Shown piece by piece: positions 22,490 to 35,762 of a stretch of 64,000 bases of DNA; positions within the stretch are counted from its first letter, which is position 1; each line of letters starts with the position of its first letter. The position numbers and the translations under genes were made by a program. Source of the stretch: Macrophomina tecta (Eukaryota > Ascomycota > Dothideomycetes > Botryosphaeriales > Botryosphaeriaceae); assembly GCA_024180945.1 (NCBI GenBank), contig JAKSGN010000043.1, positions 124,001-188,000 on the forward strand. Direction: 5' to 3'. The notes beneath the pieces were generated by a model. It did not search any database and was not told the origin of the DNA. It saw nothing but the letters and a program-made list of their open reading frames with translations.

Positions 22490-22912
22490 ATATTAGAAGA
22501 AATACTTAATTTATAAAGAAGGGCCCTAAAGAAGTATCTACTTTATATTTAAGCTATACTAAAACCACCTCTTATTCGTATTAGATATTCTTATAAAGTA
22601 CTTATTCTTAAACTCCTTATCTACTACTTCATTAGTTAGCTTTATTAAGCTAACCCTATCTAGTCTAGCCTAATAATGCTACTAATTCTCAGAGCGCGAT
22701 ATATTATATGTATACTACTAGTTACTATAATTATTAGTAGCTGTAATCTCCTTTATCTTCTACTTTTTATATACTAATACTACCTCTTCTAATATACTAG
22801 TATACTTATATAGCGTAAGTATATTCTTCTCTATAAACTTTAATATCTTCTTATCGGAAGCGCCATCGAAGCTATTATAATAGAATAATAGTAAATTAGT
22901 AGTATAGTAGAA
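22490..22912 (-). pseudogene. Antisense ORF behind pol in element B, unknown function
   Basis: On the minus strand one phase of about 140 codons is broken only by TAG codons of the CAG/TGG type. It reads YYNSFDGASDKKILKFIEKN near its start and SLIKLTNEVVDKEFKNKYF further on. The same phase and sequence appear in B' on the opposite strand (39432-39830). It faces pol tail to tail. I do not recognise the family; FDG followed by a helical region is vaguely Gag-like. An upstream exon may exist but was not resolved. Confidence 0.45.
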
Positions 22913-23889
22913 TTAAGAGAAAACCTAAAAATAAATTTTATTATTAGTAACGAGCATAAGCAGTATAAAAGCATATAGAAAGTATAAGAAGAGTAGGGGA
23001 AAAGTATACTTACTAAAGTATATTTATAACTACTCTTTACACACCGATTATACTTAGCGTAGAGTAGATTCTTAAAGTAGATCTAGCGAAGCCCCCTAAG
23101 AAGCTTCGTAGGTATAAAATTAATCTATACTTTATCCTCGCGGTAGCGTATCGTGCCCTAGTAGCGCACGTAATGTATATAGTATACTACTACTAAACTA
23201 GGCTACAGCTAAAGATAAGGAAGAAGCTTTACTATATTACCCGTAATATATATTTATAGAAGCTTATTATAGAAGTAACCTGAGTAAACGAAGCCGAAAG
23301 AGGTCTATATAGTAATAATTATTTAGAAGAAAGGAGTAATAAAAAGAATTAATATTAGTTAAAGATATTTTAGTTAAAAAAGAAAAGCTAGATCTAAACT
23401 ATAAAAATCTAGAAAGATACGGGGGGTTATTATACCTATTAAAGCTCTTAAAAAAATAACCTCGTGCCCTATAAGTATTATTAGCATGCGTAAGTTACTA
23501 ATTAGTATATTTACTAGTATTATCGTATAAGGCTAACTTCTATTATCCTTAATAGCAACAATACCTAATAATAAAGAAAAAACCACGCTAACGTACTATT
23601 ACCTACATTTTTTATGCGTATAGTATGCTACTAGCATTACTAATAACTGCTTAGCGATATATTTTCTTACTTTTTTATTAATTTATTATTCTTTATTTAT
23701 TATTTATAGTAACGACTACATAATAAGGCTAACTCGCCTTACTATACAACGTCTATAGCTAATATATAATACTATATTCTATATAGTAATTAGGTGCACT
23801 CTTTTTCCTTACTAAAGGTTTTTTAATAAGGCATTAACATAATACCTTCTAATAGAAATTAGGGTGATTCCTACTAGAGAAGAAAATAG
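22913..23889 (+). other. 3' non-coding tail of element B
   Basis: About 980 bp of RIP-mutated sequence with no readable frame. The end (AGAGAAGAAAATAG just before the LTR) corresponds to a G-rich polypurine tract still visible as a C run in B' (38426-38438). Confidence 0.6.
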
Positions 23890-24082
23890 TATTAGAATAA
23901 TAGGCCCTAGTATATTCTTAGGGTGCTTATACTATGCATTCTACGTACTTATTACGTGCTACACACAGGCCCCTAGTATATAATACCACTAAGGAGTAAA
24001 TCCTGCACTACTAAAAATTTATATCTAAGAATATATAACTCTTCTAAAGACTTCCTACTTATAACTAGCCTATTTACTTACA
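23890..24082 (+). repeat. 3' LTR of element B
   Basis: 193 bp, TATTAGAA to CTTACA, followed by the CCTAG target-site duplication at 24083-24087 and then the continuation of element A. Confidence 0.9.
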
Positions 24083-24087
24083 CCTAG

Positions 24088-26632
24088 ATACTATACTTTA
24101 TAATATAGAAAGAGTGGGCTATATAATCTTAGTAAAGAAGACGTACTTCTACTAAAAAGATATAGCTATTCTAGGCTATATATATAATGCTAATAGAAGG
24201 TATTCTAATCTAAAGAAGATTAAGAAGATTCTAAACTAGCTATCTTATTAAAATTAATGCGAAGTATACGAATTTCTTAGACTCTACAGTTACTATCGGG
24301 TGTGGGTATTCCGTTATAATATAAGTACTAAACTATTATATAATCTTCTTAAGAAGAACGTTGTCTTTAAATAGATAAATAAGTACTAAGAAGCTATAGA
24401 TAAGCTTAAAGTAGCTATTACTTTTTTCCCTCCTCTAATACTAATTAATTATAAGAAAGGCTATAGTAAAATTATAATATAGATAGATGCTTCGAAGTAT
24501 AGATAGGGCGCGTATTTAGCTTAGATAGGCCGTAATAGAAAAAGATGCCCTATATAATTTAAGTCTAGGATCTAGTCCTTAGCTAAGAAAAAGTATAACA
24601 GCAGCAAGCTAGAATATAAAGTACTTATATATAAACTAAAGTAGTTTCGCCATTAGCTCTATAAAGTGTGATTTATAGTAAAAATAAACTATAAAGTCCT
24701 AGTTGCTTAACTTTAGTATATAGTAACGGATTTATCTAGAGTACTAATTACTAGATAGCTTACCTAGATCTACCTTATAGATTTTAAGGTATAATATATC
24801 CTAGGAAATAAAAATATTGTAGCTGATGCGTTATCCCGCAGAAGGCTTAGACCTAGGAAATAAGAAGATATAGATAGAAACTTAGATAACTAGATAGATA
24901 CCTAGCTTAGTCGACTAGGAACTAAGGACCCTAGTAAAGGAAACTCGGGATTAAGAACTAAAGACTAGGGAAATAAACGCTCGGAAACTAGGGCCTCGAG
25001 AATAGAGAATTCTAAAGTAAAAACTAGAGATTATAAGTTTAGAATTTCTAGTCGCCGGGATTAAGGAAACTAGGAAACTAGACTTTAGAGAACTAGAAAA
25101 TAGAAATCTAAAAGTTTAAAAAATCTAGTACTACGAGATCTAAGGCCTAGGACTTTAAGGTACTATACTTTTTCTATAAAAATAGCTAGAGATAGTAGTC
25201 GGAGGAAAGATTAGGCCCTTACTTAAAAAAACCCGATATTAGAAACCCGCTAGATAAGATATATTAGTTAAAATAGTAGTTAAATATCGCTTAGTAGTTA
25301 ATAGCCTTACATAGACTATCGTAGCTTATAAGAAAAAAATTTACTAGCTTTAAGAGAAAAGCGCTTAAGTATATAGTCTAGGGGCATATACTATTCCGGA
25401 AAGTAATAAAAACTAGTCTAATTCGATAAATTATAGATAGTAATAAGAGAAAGTAAGAGGTAATTCGTTTACTATATAATAAATATAGTTATAAAGAAAG
25501 AAAGGCTATATACTATAAAATAGCTAATTAATACTACTAGCTAGAAGTATAGAAGGATATTAAAAAGTACTACGCTATCTATATAGAGTATTAGCGTAGG
25601 GATGCGGTATAAAAGAAAGCCTAGCTATATCTATTATAGAGTTTAGCTATAAAAGAGAAATAGAAAATCGATATAATAAAAATACCACGAGTAAGAGGAT
25701 ATAAGTTTATTATAATAGCCCGCAAATCGGTATCTAACTAGCCTAAAGAAAAGATACTAAGGAAAAATACTTTAAAAGCTATTACTAAATTTATCTATAG
25801 AGATATTATCTATAGACATAGACACCTAAGGATTATTATAGTTAATAGAGGCCCGGAGAATAAGAATAAAGTAGAGTACTTACTAGCTTAATAAGAAATT
25901 AAGCGAGTAGAAATTTTAGTCTATTACGTAATAGCTTATAGATTAATAGAAGTAGAATATAAGCTAATTAGAGATTTCTTAGTAAAGCTTATCGCTAAAA
26001 CTAACTAGGAGTGGCCTAATTATTTCTATACTATACTTTAGGTGGATCGCTCTACTACTAAAGCTACTACTAGGATAACACTAGCTAAGCTTTTATACGG
26101 GAGTAATTTAATTCTTTTAGTAGACCTTAAAGTAAAGAATTAGAAGACTATTAACTAGAAAACTATAAGAATAATAGAGAAGCTTCTAATAGCTAAAGTA
26201 AAAGAGCTCGACCGTAAAAAAAAAGCTAAAGAAATAGTAGAGCTATATACAAAGAAGAAAAAGAAAGCTTATAAGAAATACTTTAATAAGTATTATTGCC
26301 TTTATAACGAAAATAAGCTGCTACTTCTAGAAACCCTAGTATTATTATATAAAACTAAAAACCTTATATAATAGGATAAGAAGTTTGCTTTTTACTAGAA
26401 AAAACTATACTAAGTAACCTATATTAATGTAGAGATAAAAACCTACTATTTAGCTGAGTTAGATAGTACCGAGTTAAAAGAAATAGTACCGATAAATAGA
26501 TTAAAGCGTTTTAATATAAGAGAAGAATAGAGGCGAGTAAGCCTTTAGAAAGCTAAGGCGGGTAAATAGTAACCTTAGTAAATCGGCTAGCGAGGTTATA
26601 TTACTATACCTAACCCTTAAGAAATTAGATAA
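24088..26632 (+). pseudogene. Element A pol, second part: RT end, RNase H, integrase
   Basis: Resumes the pol frame interrupted at 2301. The RT thumb region is followed by RNase H (about 24480-24840; compare D, VDASKH...GAHLA and PGNKNIVAD) and integrase (about 25450-26130). The end is set by TAA 26630-26632, homologous to D's stop at 48122-48124. Many RIP stops. The integrase keeps the helix-rich region seen as an open frame in D (47363-47635). Confidence 0.85.
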
Positions 26633-27342
26633 CTAGAAAATATTAACTATAATATACGTATCTAGTAATGCGCTTAAGAAAATAATACTAGTAAACTAGG
26701 TAAAGAAAAATAAAAAATGTAGTAGATAAAAATATATTATTTAGTTCTAAAGTACGAGGAGTTAGATTTAGCTTTATTTCTTTTAGTTAATTTTAGAAAG
26801 TAGTAGTAAGTAAGAGACTTATACCTAGTTAGGTATAAGCTTCTCGGGATAAGCGCACGAACTATAACTTATATCTAATTAGATATAAGCCTCCCGAGTA
26901 TAGGCTAGAAAAACTAAATAGCTAAACCGTTTATTACTAAATAAAAGAGCTAGGTAATATAATAGATAGTATAAGATTATACCAATTAGGCTATATATAA
27001 CTAAAAAAGAATTAACGGGTATACCGTAAATAAAGTATACCTATTTATAAATAGAAATATAAGAGGCTAGCTATTTAAAATAGCTTTCTCTCTTATTAGA
27101 ACTATAGGGTTACCTATAGATATAGCTATATATATATAAATATAGGGTCTAACTGCCTAGATAAGGCGTACGCAGTACGTAGCTAAATATAAGAATCTAG
27201 GGTATATTAATATATTAACCGTAGCCGACTAATCTATACTCTTTATCTCTACTACTAAAGTTCCTTTAAACCTCTTATTCTAAAAGAGTTTTACTTTATA
27301 AACCTTTATTACTTTATTCTCTTATATTCTCTTACGTTTAAG
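26633..27342 (+). other. Spacer between pol and ORF2 of element A, with two palindromes
   Basis: No frame is readable. Palindromic units lie at 26816-26841 and 26866-26891 (starts 50 bp apart); D has only one at the homologous place (48309-48334). Confidence 0.65.
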
Positions 27343-30300
27343 ATACCTACTTCGAAGCTTAAGTAGATCGTAGCCTAGCGCTAGTAGTTTATTAAAGCTA
27401 GAAAGCGTATTCTAGATACTCTTAAAGCTAAGTATTAATCGCTAAAGTTTAAGTTCTCTTCTAAATCTTCCTTACCTACTCGTTTATTTTAAGAGGCTAC
27501 GTTACTAATATCTATACCTTATACTTATATTCTTACTTACTATTAGAGACATGCTTCCGCTTAGGGCCTTAGAATTTAGATAGCGCCTCGCGCTAGTTCC
27601 TTAGATATCTAAGAATAGTCTTAGCATAGCCGAAGTAAATTAATAATAGATAAGAGTATATCTATTTCTACTAGGGGCTTATTCTTTTAAAATATAATTA
27701 ATAAAATTATTAACGATACCCTTCGCAATAAGCCTTTACCTTATATAACTCGTTTACGCACGAAAAGCCTAATTATAAGCCTATTAAGAATTTTCTCTAG
27801 TAGCGCTCGATTTACCGCTCCTCTAAATTCTTTCTAAAATACTTCTTTAAATCTATCTTTATCTCTTTCTCCGGTTACTTCCTCTCGCTCTTATAAAATA
27901 CTAAACCCTTCTATAACCTAAGTTATACGGTCGATAGCATAAAAAGTAGTATAGTAAATAAATAAATAAATTACAGCTAAAGACTTAAAAGTATTTAATC
28001 TAGAAACTCTAAGGTTATAAAAGGGCCTATATTAGTTACTTAAAAAGCTTAATACTTAGAAAAAGTTCTTAAGATATTTAACTCTATAAAGAATATAGAG
28101 CTACTTACTCGTAAGCTTAATAAGCTTAAGCCTAGAGAGTAAAGAAAAGAGAAATATATAAAGATATATAGTATACTAGTTATACTTATAGATTTTACTA
28201 GTAATAGACTTATAACCCTAGCTAAGATTATAAAGTAGAATACTAAGATAAAGAAATTAGCTCTAGATAATTATAATTTAGTAATAAAGAAAGTAGATAA
28301 AATTAGAAAAGAGATACTTAAGGGTAGTAGTAAGATAATTATAAATATACGTAGATTTTAAAATAATATTATAAAGGCTTAGAGTAAAGAGGTAGTAAAG
28401 ACTTTAGTTTCTAAAAATTCGGCCTTATAAAACTACTTAAGATATATTAGCCCGTAGGCTAGGTATAGTATACCCCTCGAGCATACTATTAAGTAGGTTA
28501 ACTATATAATATACTACTATCTTATAGAGCGTTACTATATCTCTCTTTCCTCCCCCTACCCTATTAGTAAAGATTAGAATAAGGTATACTAAACTACTAC
28601 TATCTATAGTTCTAATTTTAGAAAGAGTAGAAAGGCACCTAGAAATATAAATACGTATAAAATCTATACTATATTAGATTACGAAAAGATAGCTTTAAAT
28701 ACTACTACTTATAAAGTAGTAGAGGTTTTTAAAAAGAAAAAAACCTTTATAAGAGATAGTCTTAGTTTTCTAACAAATCGTAAATACGTTTTTATTAATT
28801 AGTAAACCCTACTCTCTAGAAGGGTTAAGATAATTAATCCTATATTCCCTCTAAAGAAGAATTATCTATTTAGTACTAGCTTCTCTAAGAAGTCTAAGAG
28901 TAAGAGAAAAGTAAGTAAATCGATATTAGCTAAGTAAAGCCCCTCACATCTACGTAGAAAAAATTAATACCTTAATAATTTAGAGATTATTATATTCTTT
29001 AATAAATATGCTAAGTGCCTTAATAATAAGTTCGATCACTAGATCGCTTATAATAAGAAATATTATTATAAGTACTCTACTAGTATTAAATTAAATCTAA
29101 AAGAGAGTCTAGATAACTTAAATTTTAGTAAAAACTATAATATACTAGTAACCCTATTATAAATATCTACTAGTAGTTGGCCTTACACTATATACCTTCG
29201 AGATTTATATATAGTAGTAGAAATTAAGACTAGAAGTGCTATAATAAGAAAAGAAATTAGTAATATTCTCTTAAAAATTATTAAAGATATTTCTAATAAT
29301 TCTTTTCGTTAAATAAAGAAGCTTAAGGTTAGAAAGTATCTTCTTATTTAGAGTCGTAATATAAATAATACTAATTTAGGTAGCTTTAAATACTTTAAAG
29401 ATAATTCTAAGTAGGAGTTATAGTATTACTACTAAAGCAAGCAAGATTAAAAAAGGTTAGAAAAAGAGTTAATTAGAAATAGTAATTAAGAAATATATAG
29501 TATTACTAATATATTTAGTATCTAGGATAGGTATTTTAATGCTACCCTAACTTAACTTTAGTAGGCGCTTAAGAGGGATATCTAGTACTATTAATACTAT
29601 ATAAAGACCTTTAATAGAGAGCTCTTTTATAATAGATATTACTCTCTAATAACCTTTACGCTCTTTACTTAGCTTATTAGGTAGTATCCTCTCTTATAGC
29701 TTCGAGTAGTAGTATTTAGTAAGACTCGTTATTATAGCTTTATTAGTTACCCTAAGCCTATCTAATTTATTAATAGCTTAGCTTCTCTTTATAGAGTGCC
29801 TTACCTACCTAAAGAACATGGGCGTGCGCTATATTAAGAATACGGTAGGGCTATTATTAACTATAAGATACCTCTATATAATAAAAAAAAGCTAGATAGA
29901 CTCGTAGGATATATAATAAAATCCCTACTAAAAAAAAAAAGAGATATTTAGTAGTTATACTAGGCATAGTAAGTTAAATAAGTTATTTATAGTCTTTAAA
30001 AACTAAATAGCTAGAAGCTTCGAATTAATAAAGTCTAATATAAATCCGGTGGCTTCTAGTATAGTTATTACTTTAAGGCCTATAATTCCCTAGAAATATA
30101 GCTAAGAGAGCGAGTCTACGCGATAGATTTATACTAATACTACGTTTATTAGAATTAAGGAAGATAGGGAGCTAGAGCTATCTTATATAGAGTATAAGAA
30201 TATTCGTAAGGCTAATCTAGAGATTAGACCGCCTACTAAGAGCTATAGTAGAGAAAGATTCGACTTTATAAAGCTATTTAATAAGTACCGTACTAACTTA

Positions 30301-30621
30301 TTAATAAGTAGAATCTACTCTATATCTAATACGCTTATTAGAAAAAAGAATTAGAATAATCTATTAGTAGTCGCTAATATAGATAATTAGTTTATAGCTA
30401 ATAAGAAAAAGAGAGGCGATTTAATTTAAAAATAGTAGAAGACGGCAGCAGTTTTAGTTTATAGAGTAATAAAGTATTAGTAGAATACTAATAGAATAAT
30501 CTATAGAAGATAGGGCTATTATAACTATAATATAGATCTAGGATTTTAGAGGAATCCGTTAGAGACTAAAGATATAGAAGTAGCTAAGTAAAGGTATCTA
30601 CGTAGAGAGTAGAGAGTTTAA
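27343..30621 (+). pseudogene. Element A ORF2 copy (unknown protein, about 1,093 codons)
   Basis: Aligns along its length with D ORF2 (48786-52067). The start codon has become ATA and the terminal stop is TAA (30619-30621). The phase is kept over 3,279 bp despite very heavy RIP, so length differences from D are minimal. See the D copy for features of the protein. Confidence 0.8.
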
Positions 30622-31103
30622 GAAGAGACTTATATCTAGTAAGATATAAGTTTCTAGTCCGTATATCGAGAAGACTTATATCTAGTTAGGTATAAGTCCC
30701 TCCTCTTTAGTACTATATTTAAGCCTCTATCCTCTAAGCTTTAAACTTATTAGTATAGATAGTTAGTTTACTCTATTTTCTAAGGTTTCTCTTACTCTTC
30801 TATCTTTTTTCTTATTCTTCTTATTTTCCTTAGTATAATTAGTTTTAGGTTTACTTTATAAAGTCTTTTCTTTATAAATTAATATTTTCTTAGAAGGGAA
30901 TCTCTCTCTTATTTTACTATAAAGAGGGAGGGCGCTAATAGAAGTATTAATAGAAAGCCCTCTACTATAAGAAGTATAAAAATTATAACGCCGGGTAATT
31001 AGTAATCTTAATAGATACTACGCCTACTTCTACGGACTATAAGTCTTATATTTTTACTTTTAGAAGCTACTAAGGGACGGTAAGCTCGAAGCTCTAGGCA
31101 AGA
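30622..31103 (+). other. 3' spacer of element A with two palindromes
   Basis: Between ORF2 and the LTR. Palindromic units at 30627-30652 and 30673-30698. The remainder is T-rich, with no frame seen. Confidence 0.65.
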
Positions 31104-31570
31104 TATTATAGAATAGAAGGTAGATAAGCTAGTTAAGATAAGAAATAATTTTTTCTATATAAAAAGATAGGACTTTAATAGGTGGCTTAAGAAGAGGGCT
31201 CTAATTAGCGAATTAGAAGAACGCCCTCTACTATAAAAAGACTTCGTAATACGGCTATAGAAGTATAATAAATAGGTAACGTTTACTAGCGCGGAATAAA
31301 GTAGAATAATCCTTAAGATAAGAAAGAAATAATAATATTTAGATACTACTTCGCGGCGTACTTATAAAGTATATAGAAGTAGTAATTCTTCTTCTTTTTT
31401 TAGAATAGGTTCTTTTAGTTTTATTACTCTATTCGATCGCCTACGAGATACTATATAATAGAGTTATTTTAGACTTTTCTTTTACCTCTCTTTACCTTCT
31501 ATATGGTTTTAGTTACCTTTATTCTTTAGCTTACTAGACGCTCTTTTATGGAGCGTCCCTTTCGTTAATA
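31104..31570 (+). repeat. 3' LTR of element A
   Basis: 467 bp homologous to D's LTRs; starts TATTATAGAATAG (ancestral TGTTGCAGGGCAG) and ends CGTTAATA. The next base begins reverse-orientation A' sequence. Confidence 0.88.
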
Positions 31571-31776
31571 ATACTAAGAAAAAATAATAAGAAAAGAAAA
31601 GAAATAAAAGAGAAAAAATAAATAAAGTAAACTAATCGCCTTTACTAATAAATTTAAAGCTTCTAAGAATATTAGTTAAGTATAATAACTAAGAAGACTT
31701 ATATCTAGTTAGATATAAGTCTTACTACATACGGACTAAGACTTATACCTAGCTAGGTATAAATCTCTTTTTAAAC

Positions 31777-34700
31777 TCTCTACTCTTTATATAAGTACCT
31801 CTACTTAGCTATACCTATATTCTTAGTCTCTAATAGATTTCTCCGAAATCCTAGATCTATATTATAGTTATAACTACCCTATCTTTTATAAATTATTCTA
31901 TTAGTATTCCGCTAATACCTTATTATTCTATAAATTAAAACTACTACTATCTCTTATTATTTTCGAATTAAATCGCTTCTCTTTTCCTTACTAACTATAA
32001 ACTAATTATTCGTATTAGTAACTACTAATAAATTATTCTAGTTCTTTTTTCTAATAAATATATTAGACATAGGGTAGATTCTACTTATTAATAAGTTAGT
32101 ATAGTACTTATTAAATAGCTTTATAAAGTCGAATCTATTTCTACTATAGCTCTTAGTAGGCGGTCTAATCTCTAGATTAGCCTTATAAATATTCTTATAC
32201 TCTATATAAGATAGCTCTAGCTTTCTATCTTCCTTAATTCTAATAAATACGATATTAGTATAAATCTATCGTATAGACTTATTCTCTTAGCTATATTTCT
32301 AAAAAATCGTAGGTCTTAAAGTAATAGCTATACTAGAAGCTACTAGCTTTATATTAGACCTTATTAATCTAAAGCTTCTAGCTATTTAGTTCTTAAAGAC
32401 TATAGATAACTTATTTAACTTACTACGTCTAGTATAATTACCGAATATCTCTTTTTCTTTAATAGAAATTTTATTATATATTCTATAAGTCTATCTAGCT
32501 TTCTTTTTATTATATAGAGATATCTTATAGTTAATAATAGCCCTACTATATTCTTAATATAGCGTATACCTATGCTTTTTAGGTAGATAAGGCACCCTAT
32601 AAAGAGAAGCTAAACTATTAATAAATTAAATAGACTTAGTATAATTAATAAAGCTATAACGGCGAGTCTTACTAGTTACTACTACTTAAAGCTATAAGAG
32701 AGGATACTACCTAATAAGCTAAGTAAAGAGCGTAAAGATTATTAGAAGATAATATTTATTATAAAAAAACTCTCTATTAAAGAGCTTTATATAGTACTAA
32801 TAGTACTAGATATCTTTCTTAAGTATCTACTAAAGTCGAGTTAGATTAGAACTAGAATACCTATTCTAAATACTAAATATATTAGTAATACTATACGTTT
32901 CTTAATTACTATTTCTAATTAACTCTTTTTCTAATCTCTTTTAATCTTACTTACTCTAGTAGTAATACTATAACTCTTACTTAGAATTATCTTTAAAGTA
33001 TCTAAAGCTATCTAAATTAGTATTATTTATATTATAACTCTAGATAAGAAGATACTTCTTAACCTTAAGCTTCTTTATTTAACGAAAAGAATTATTAGAG
33101 ATATCTTTAATAATTTTTAAGAGAATATTACTAATTTCTTCTCTTATTATAGCACTTCTAGTCTTAATTCCTACTACTATATATAAATCTCGAAGGTATA
33201 TAGTATAAGACTAACTATTAGTAGAGGTCTATAATAGAGTTACTAGTATATTATAGCCCTTACTAAAATTTAAGTTATTTAAACTCTCTTTTAGATTTAA
33301 TTTAATACTAGTAGAGTACTTGTAATAGTATTTCTCGTTATAAGCGATTTAGTAATCGAACTTATTATTAAGGCATTTAGTATATTTATTAAGAAATGTA
33401 ACGATATCTAGATTATTAAGGTCTTAACTTTTCTTATGCTAATGCGAGAAACTCTACTTAGCTAATATTAATCTACTTACTTTTCTCTTACTTTTAGACT
33501 TCTTAGAGAAACTAGTACTAAATAGACGGTTTTTCTTTAAAGAAAATACGAAATCGATTATCTTAATTCTTCTAGAAAGTAGGGTCTACTAATTAATAGA
33601 GATATATTTATAATTTATTAGAAAACTAAGACTATCTTTTATAAAGTTCTTTTTCTTTTTAAAAACCTCTACTACTTCGCGAGTAGTAGTATTTAAAGCT
33701 ATCTTTCTATAATTTAATATAGTATATATCTTATAAGTATTTATATTTCTAGGTACCTTTTTACTCTTTCTAGGATTAGAACTATAGATAGTAGTAGTCT
33801 AGTATACCTTAACCTAATCTTCGCTAATAGGGTAGGAGAAGAAGAGGAAGGTATAGTAGCGTTTTATAAGATAGTAGTATATTATATAGTTAACCTACTT
33901 AATAGTACGCTTAAGAAATATACTATATCTAGCCTAAGGGCTAATATATCTTAAGTAGTTTTATAAGGCTAAATCTTTAGAAACTAAAGCCTTTACTACC
34001 TCTTAATTCTAAGCCTTTATAATATTATTCTAAAACCTATATATATTTATAATTATCTTACTACTATCTTTAAGTATTTCTTTTTTAATTTTATCTACTT
34101 TCTTTATTACTAAATTATAATTATCTAGGGCTAATTTCTTTATCTTAGTATCCTACTCTATAATCTTAGCTAGGATTATAAGCCTATTACTAGTAGAATT
34201 TATAAGCGTAACTAGTATACTATAGACCTTTATATATCTCTCTTTTCTCTACTCTCTAGGCTTAAGGTTATTAAGCTTATAGGTAAGTAGCTCTATATTC
34301 TTTATAGAATTAAATATCTTAAGGATTTTTTCTAAGTATTAAGCTTTTTAAGTAACTAATATAGGCCCTTTTATAATCTTACTTAGAGTTTCTAGATTAA
34401 AGACTTTTAAATCTTTAGCTATAATTTACTTATTTATCTACTATACTACCTTTTATACTACTAACCTTATAACTCGGGTTATAGAAGGGTTTAGTATCTT
34501 ATAAGAGTAAGAGAAAGTAACTAAAGAAAGAGATAAAAGTAGATTTAGAGAAGTATTTTAAAAAGAATTTAGAGAAGCGATAGATTAAGTACTATTAGAG
34601 AAAATTCTTAGTAGGCTTATAATTAAACTTTTTATATACGAATAGGTTATTCGGGGTAAAGCTTTATCGTAAAAAATATCGTTAATAATTTCGTTAATTA

Positions 34701-35052
34701 TCTTTTTAAAAGGCGAGTCCCTAGTAGAAATAGATATACTCTTATCTATTATTAATTTACTTTAGCTATGCTAAGACTATTCTTAGATACCTAAGAAACT
34801 AGCGCAAGGCGCTATCTAAATCCTAAGGCCCTAAGTAGAAGTATATCTCTAATAGTAAGTAAGAATACGAGTATAAGATATAGATATCGGCGACGTAGTC
34901 TCTTAAAATAAATAAGTAGATAAGAGAGGTTTAGAAGAAAACTTAAACTTTAGCGATAGATATTTAGCTTTAAGAGTATCTAGAATACGCTTTTTAGCCT
35001 TAATAAACTACTAGTACTAAGCTACGATCTACTTAAGCTTTAAAATAGGCAT
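31777..35052 (-). pseudogene. Element A' ORF2 copy (unknown protein)
   Basis: Minus-strand homologue of D ORF2. The start ATG is still present (complement of CAT at 35050-35052); the end is near 31777. Stops are TAG/TAA only. This is the third independent copy keeping the full length, which supports ORF2 as a constant part of the family. Confidence 0.78.
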
Positions 35053-35762
35053 CTTAAATATAAGAAAGTATAAGAGAATAAAGTAATAAAGATATATAAA
35101 GTAAAACTTTATTAAAATAAGAGATTTAAAGAAACTTTAGTAGTAAAGATAAAGAGTATAGGTTAGTCGGCTATAGTTAGTATATTAATATATCCTAGAT
35201 TCTTATATTTAGCTACGTACCACGTATGCCTCGTCTAGGCAGTTAGACCCTATATTTATACGCGTATAGCTATATCTATAGGCAATCCTATAGTTCTAAT
35301 AAGAGAGAAAGCTACTCTAGATAGCTAGTCTTTTATATTTCTATTTACGAATAGGTACGCTTTATTTACGGTGTACCTACTAATTCTTTTTTAGTTATAT
35401 ATAGCTTAATTAGTATAACCTTATACTATCTATTACGTTACCTAGCTCTTTTATTTAGTAATAAACGGTCTAGCTATTTAGTTTTTCTAGCCTATACTTA
35501 GAAGGCTTATACCTAACTAGATATAAGTTATAGTCTATATACTTACCCCGAGAGGCTTATACCTAACTAGGTATAAGTCTCTTACTTACTACTACTTCCT
35601 AAAATTAACTAAAAGAAATAAAGCCAAATCTAACTCCTTATACTTTAGAACTAAATAATATATTTTTATCTACTACGCTTTCTATTTTTCTTTATTTAGT
35701 TTACTAGCATTATTTCTTTAAATGTATTACTAGATATATATATTATAGTTAATATTCCTTAG
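35053..35762 (-). other. Spacer between pol and ORF2 of A', with two palindromes
   Basis: Palindromic units at 35505-35530 and 35555-35580, as in A. No frame is readable. Confidence 0.65.

Larger units (their letters stand above)
2307..24082 (+). mobile_element. Gypsy LTR retrotransposon B (chromodomain integrase), inserted in A
   Basis: Bounded by 193-bp LTRs at 2307-2499 and 23890-24082 with a 5-bp duplication CCTAG (2302-2306 and 24083-24087). Removing element C (2709-14574) and the hAT element (14786-17510) with their duplications leaves about 7.2 kb: leader, gag, protease, RT, RNase H, integrase, chromodomain and a 1.4-kb 3' tail. The reverse copy B' (38236-40428 plus 53018-55836) confirms the order. 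It is strongly RIP-mutated throughout, with no usable open frame left. Confidence 0.9.
1..31570 (+). mobile_element. Gypsy LTR retrotransposon copy A, 5' end outside window, split by element B
   Basis: Copy of the same family as the complete element D (40429-53013). Positions 1-2301 match D from about 43936 to 45580, and 24088-31570 match D from about 45590 to 53013. The interval 2307-24082 is a later insertion (element B). The 5' LTR and gag lie left of the window. The body carries protease-RT, RNase H-integrase, a second ORF of about 1,093 codons, and a 3' LTR. It is heavily RIP-mutated: TA-rich, with stops almost all TAG/TAA. Its 3' LTR directly abuts reverse-orientation internal sequence of the same family (A'), so A most likely inserted into A'. 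Confidence 0.9.
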
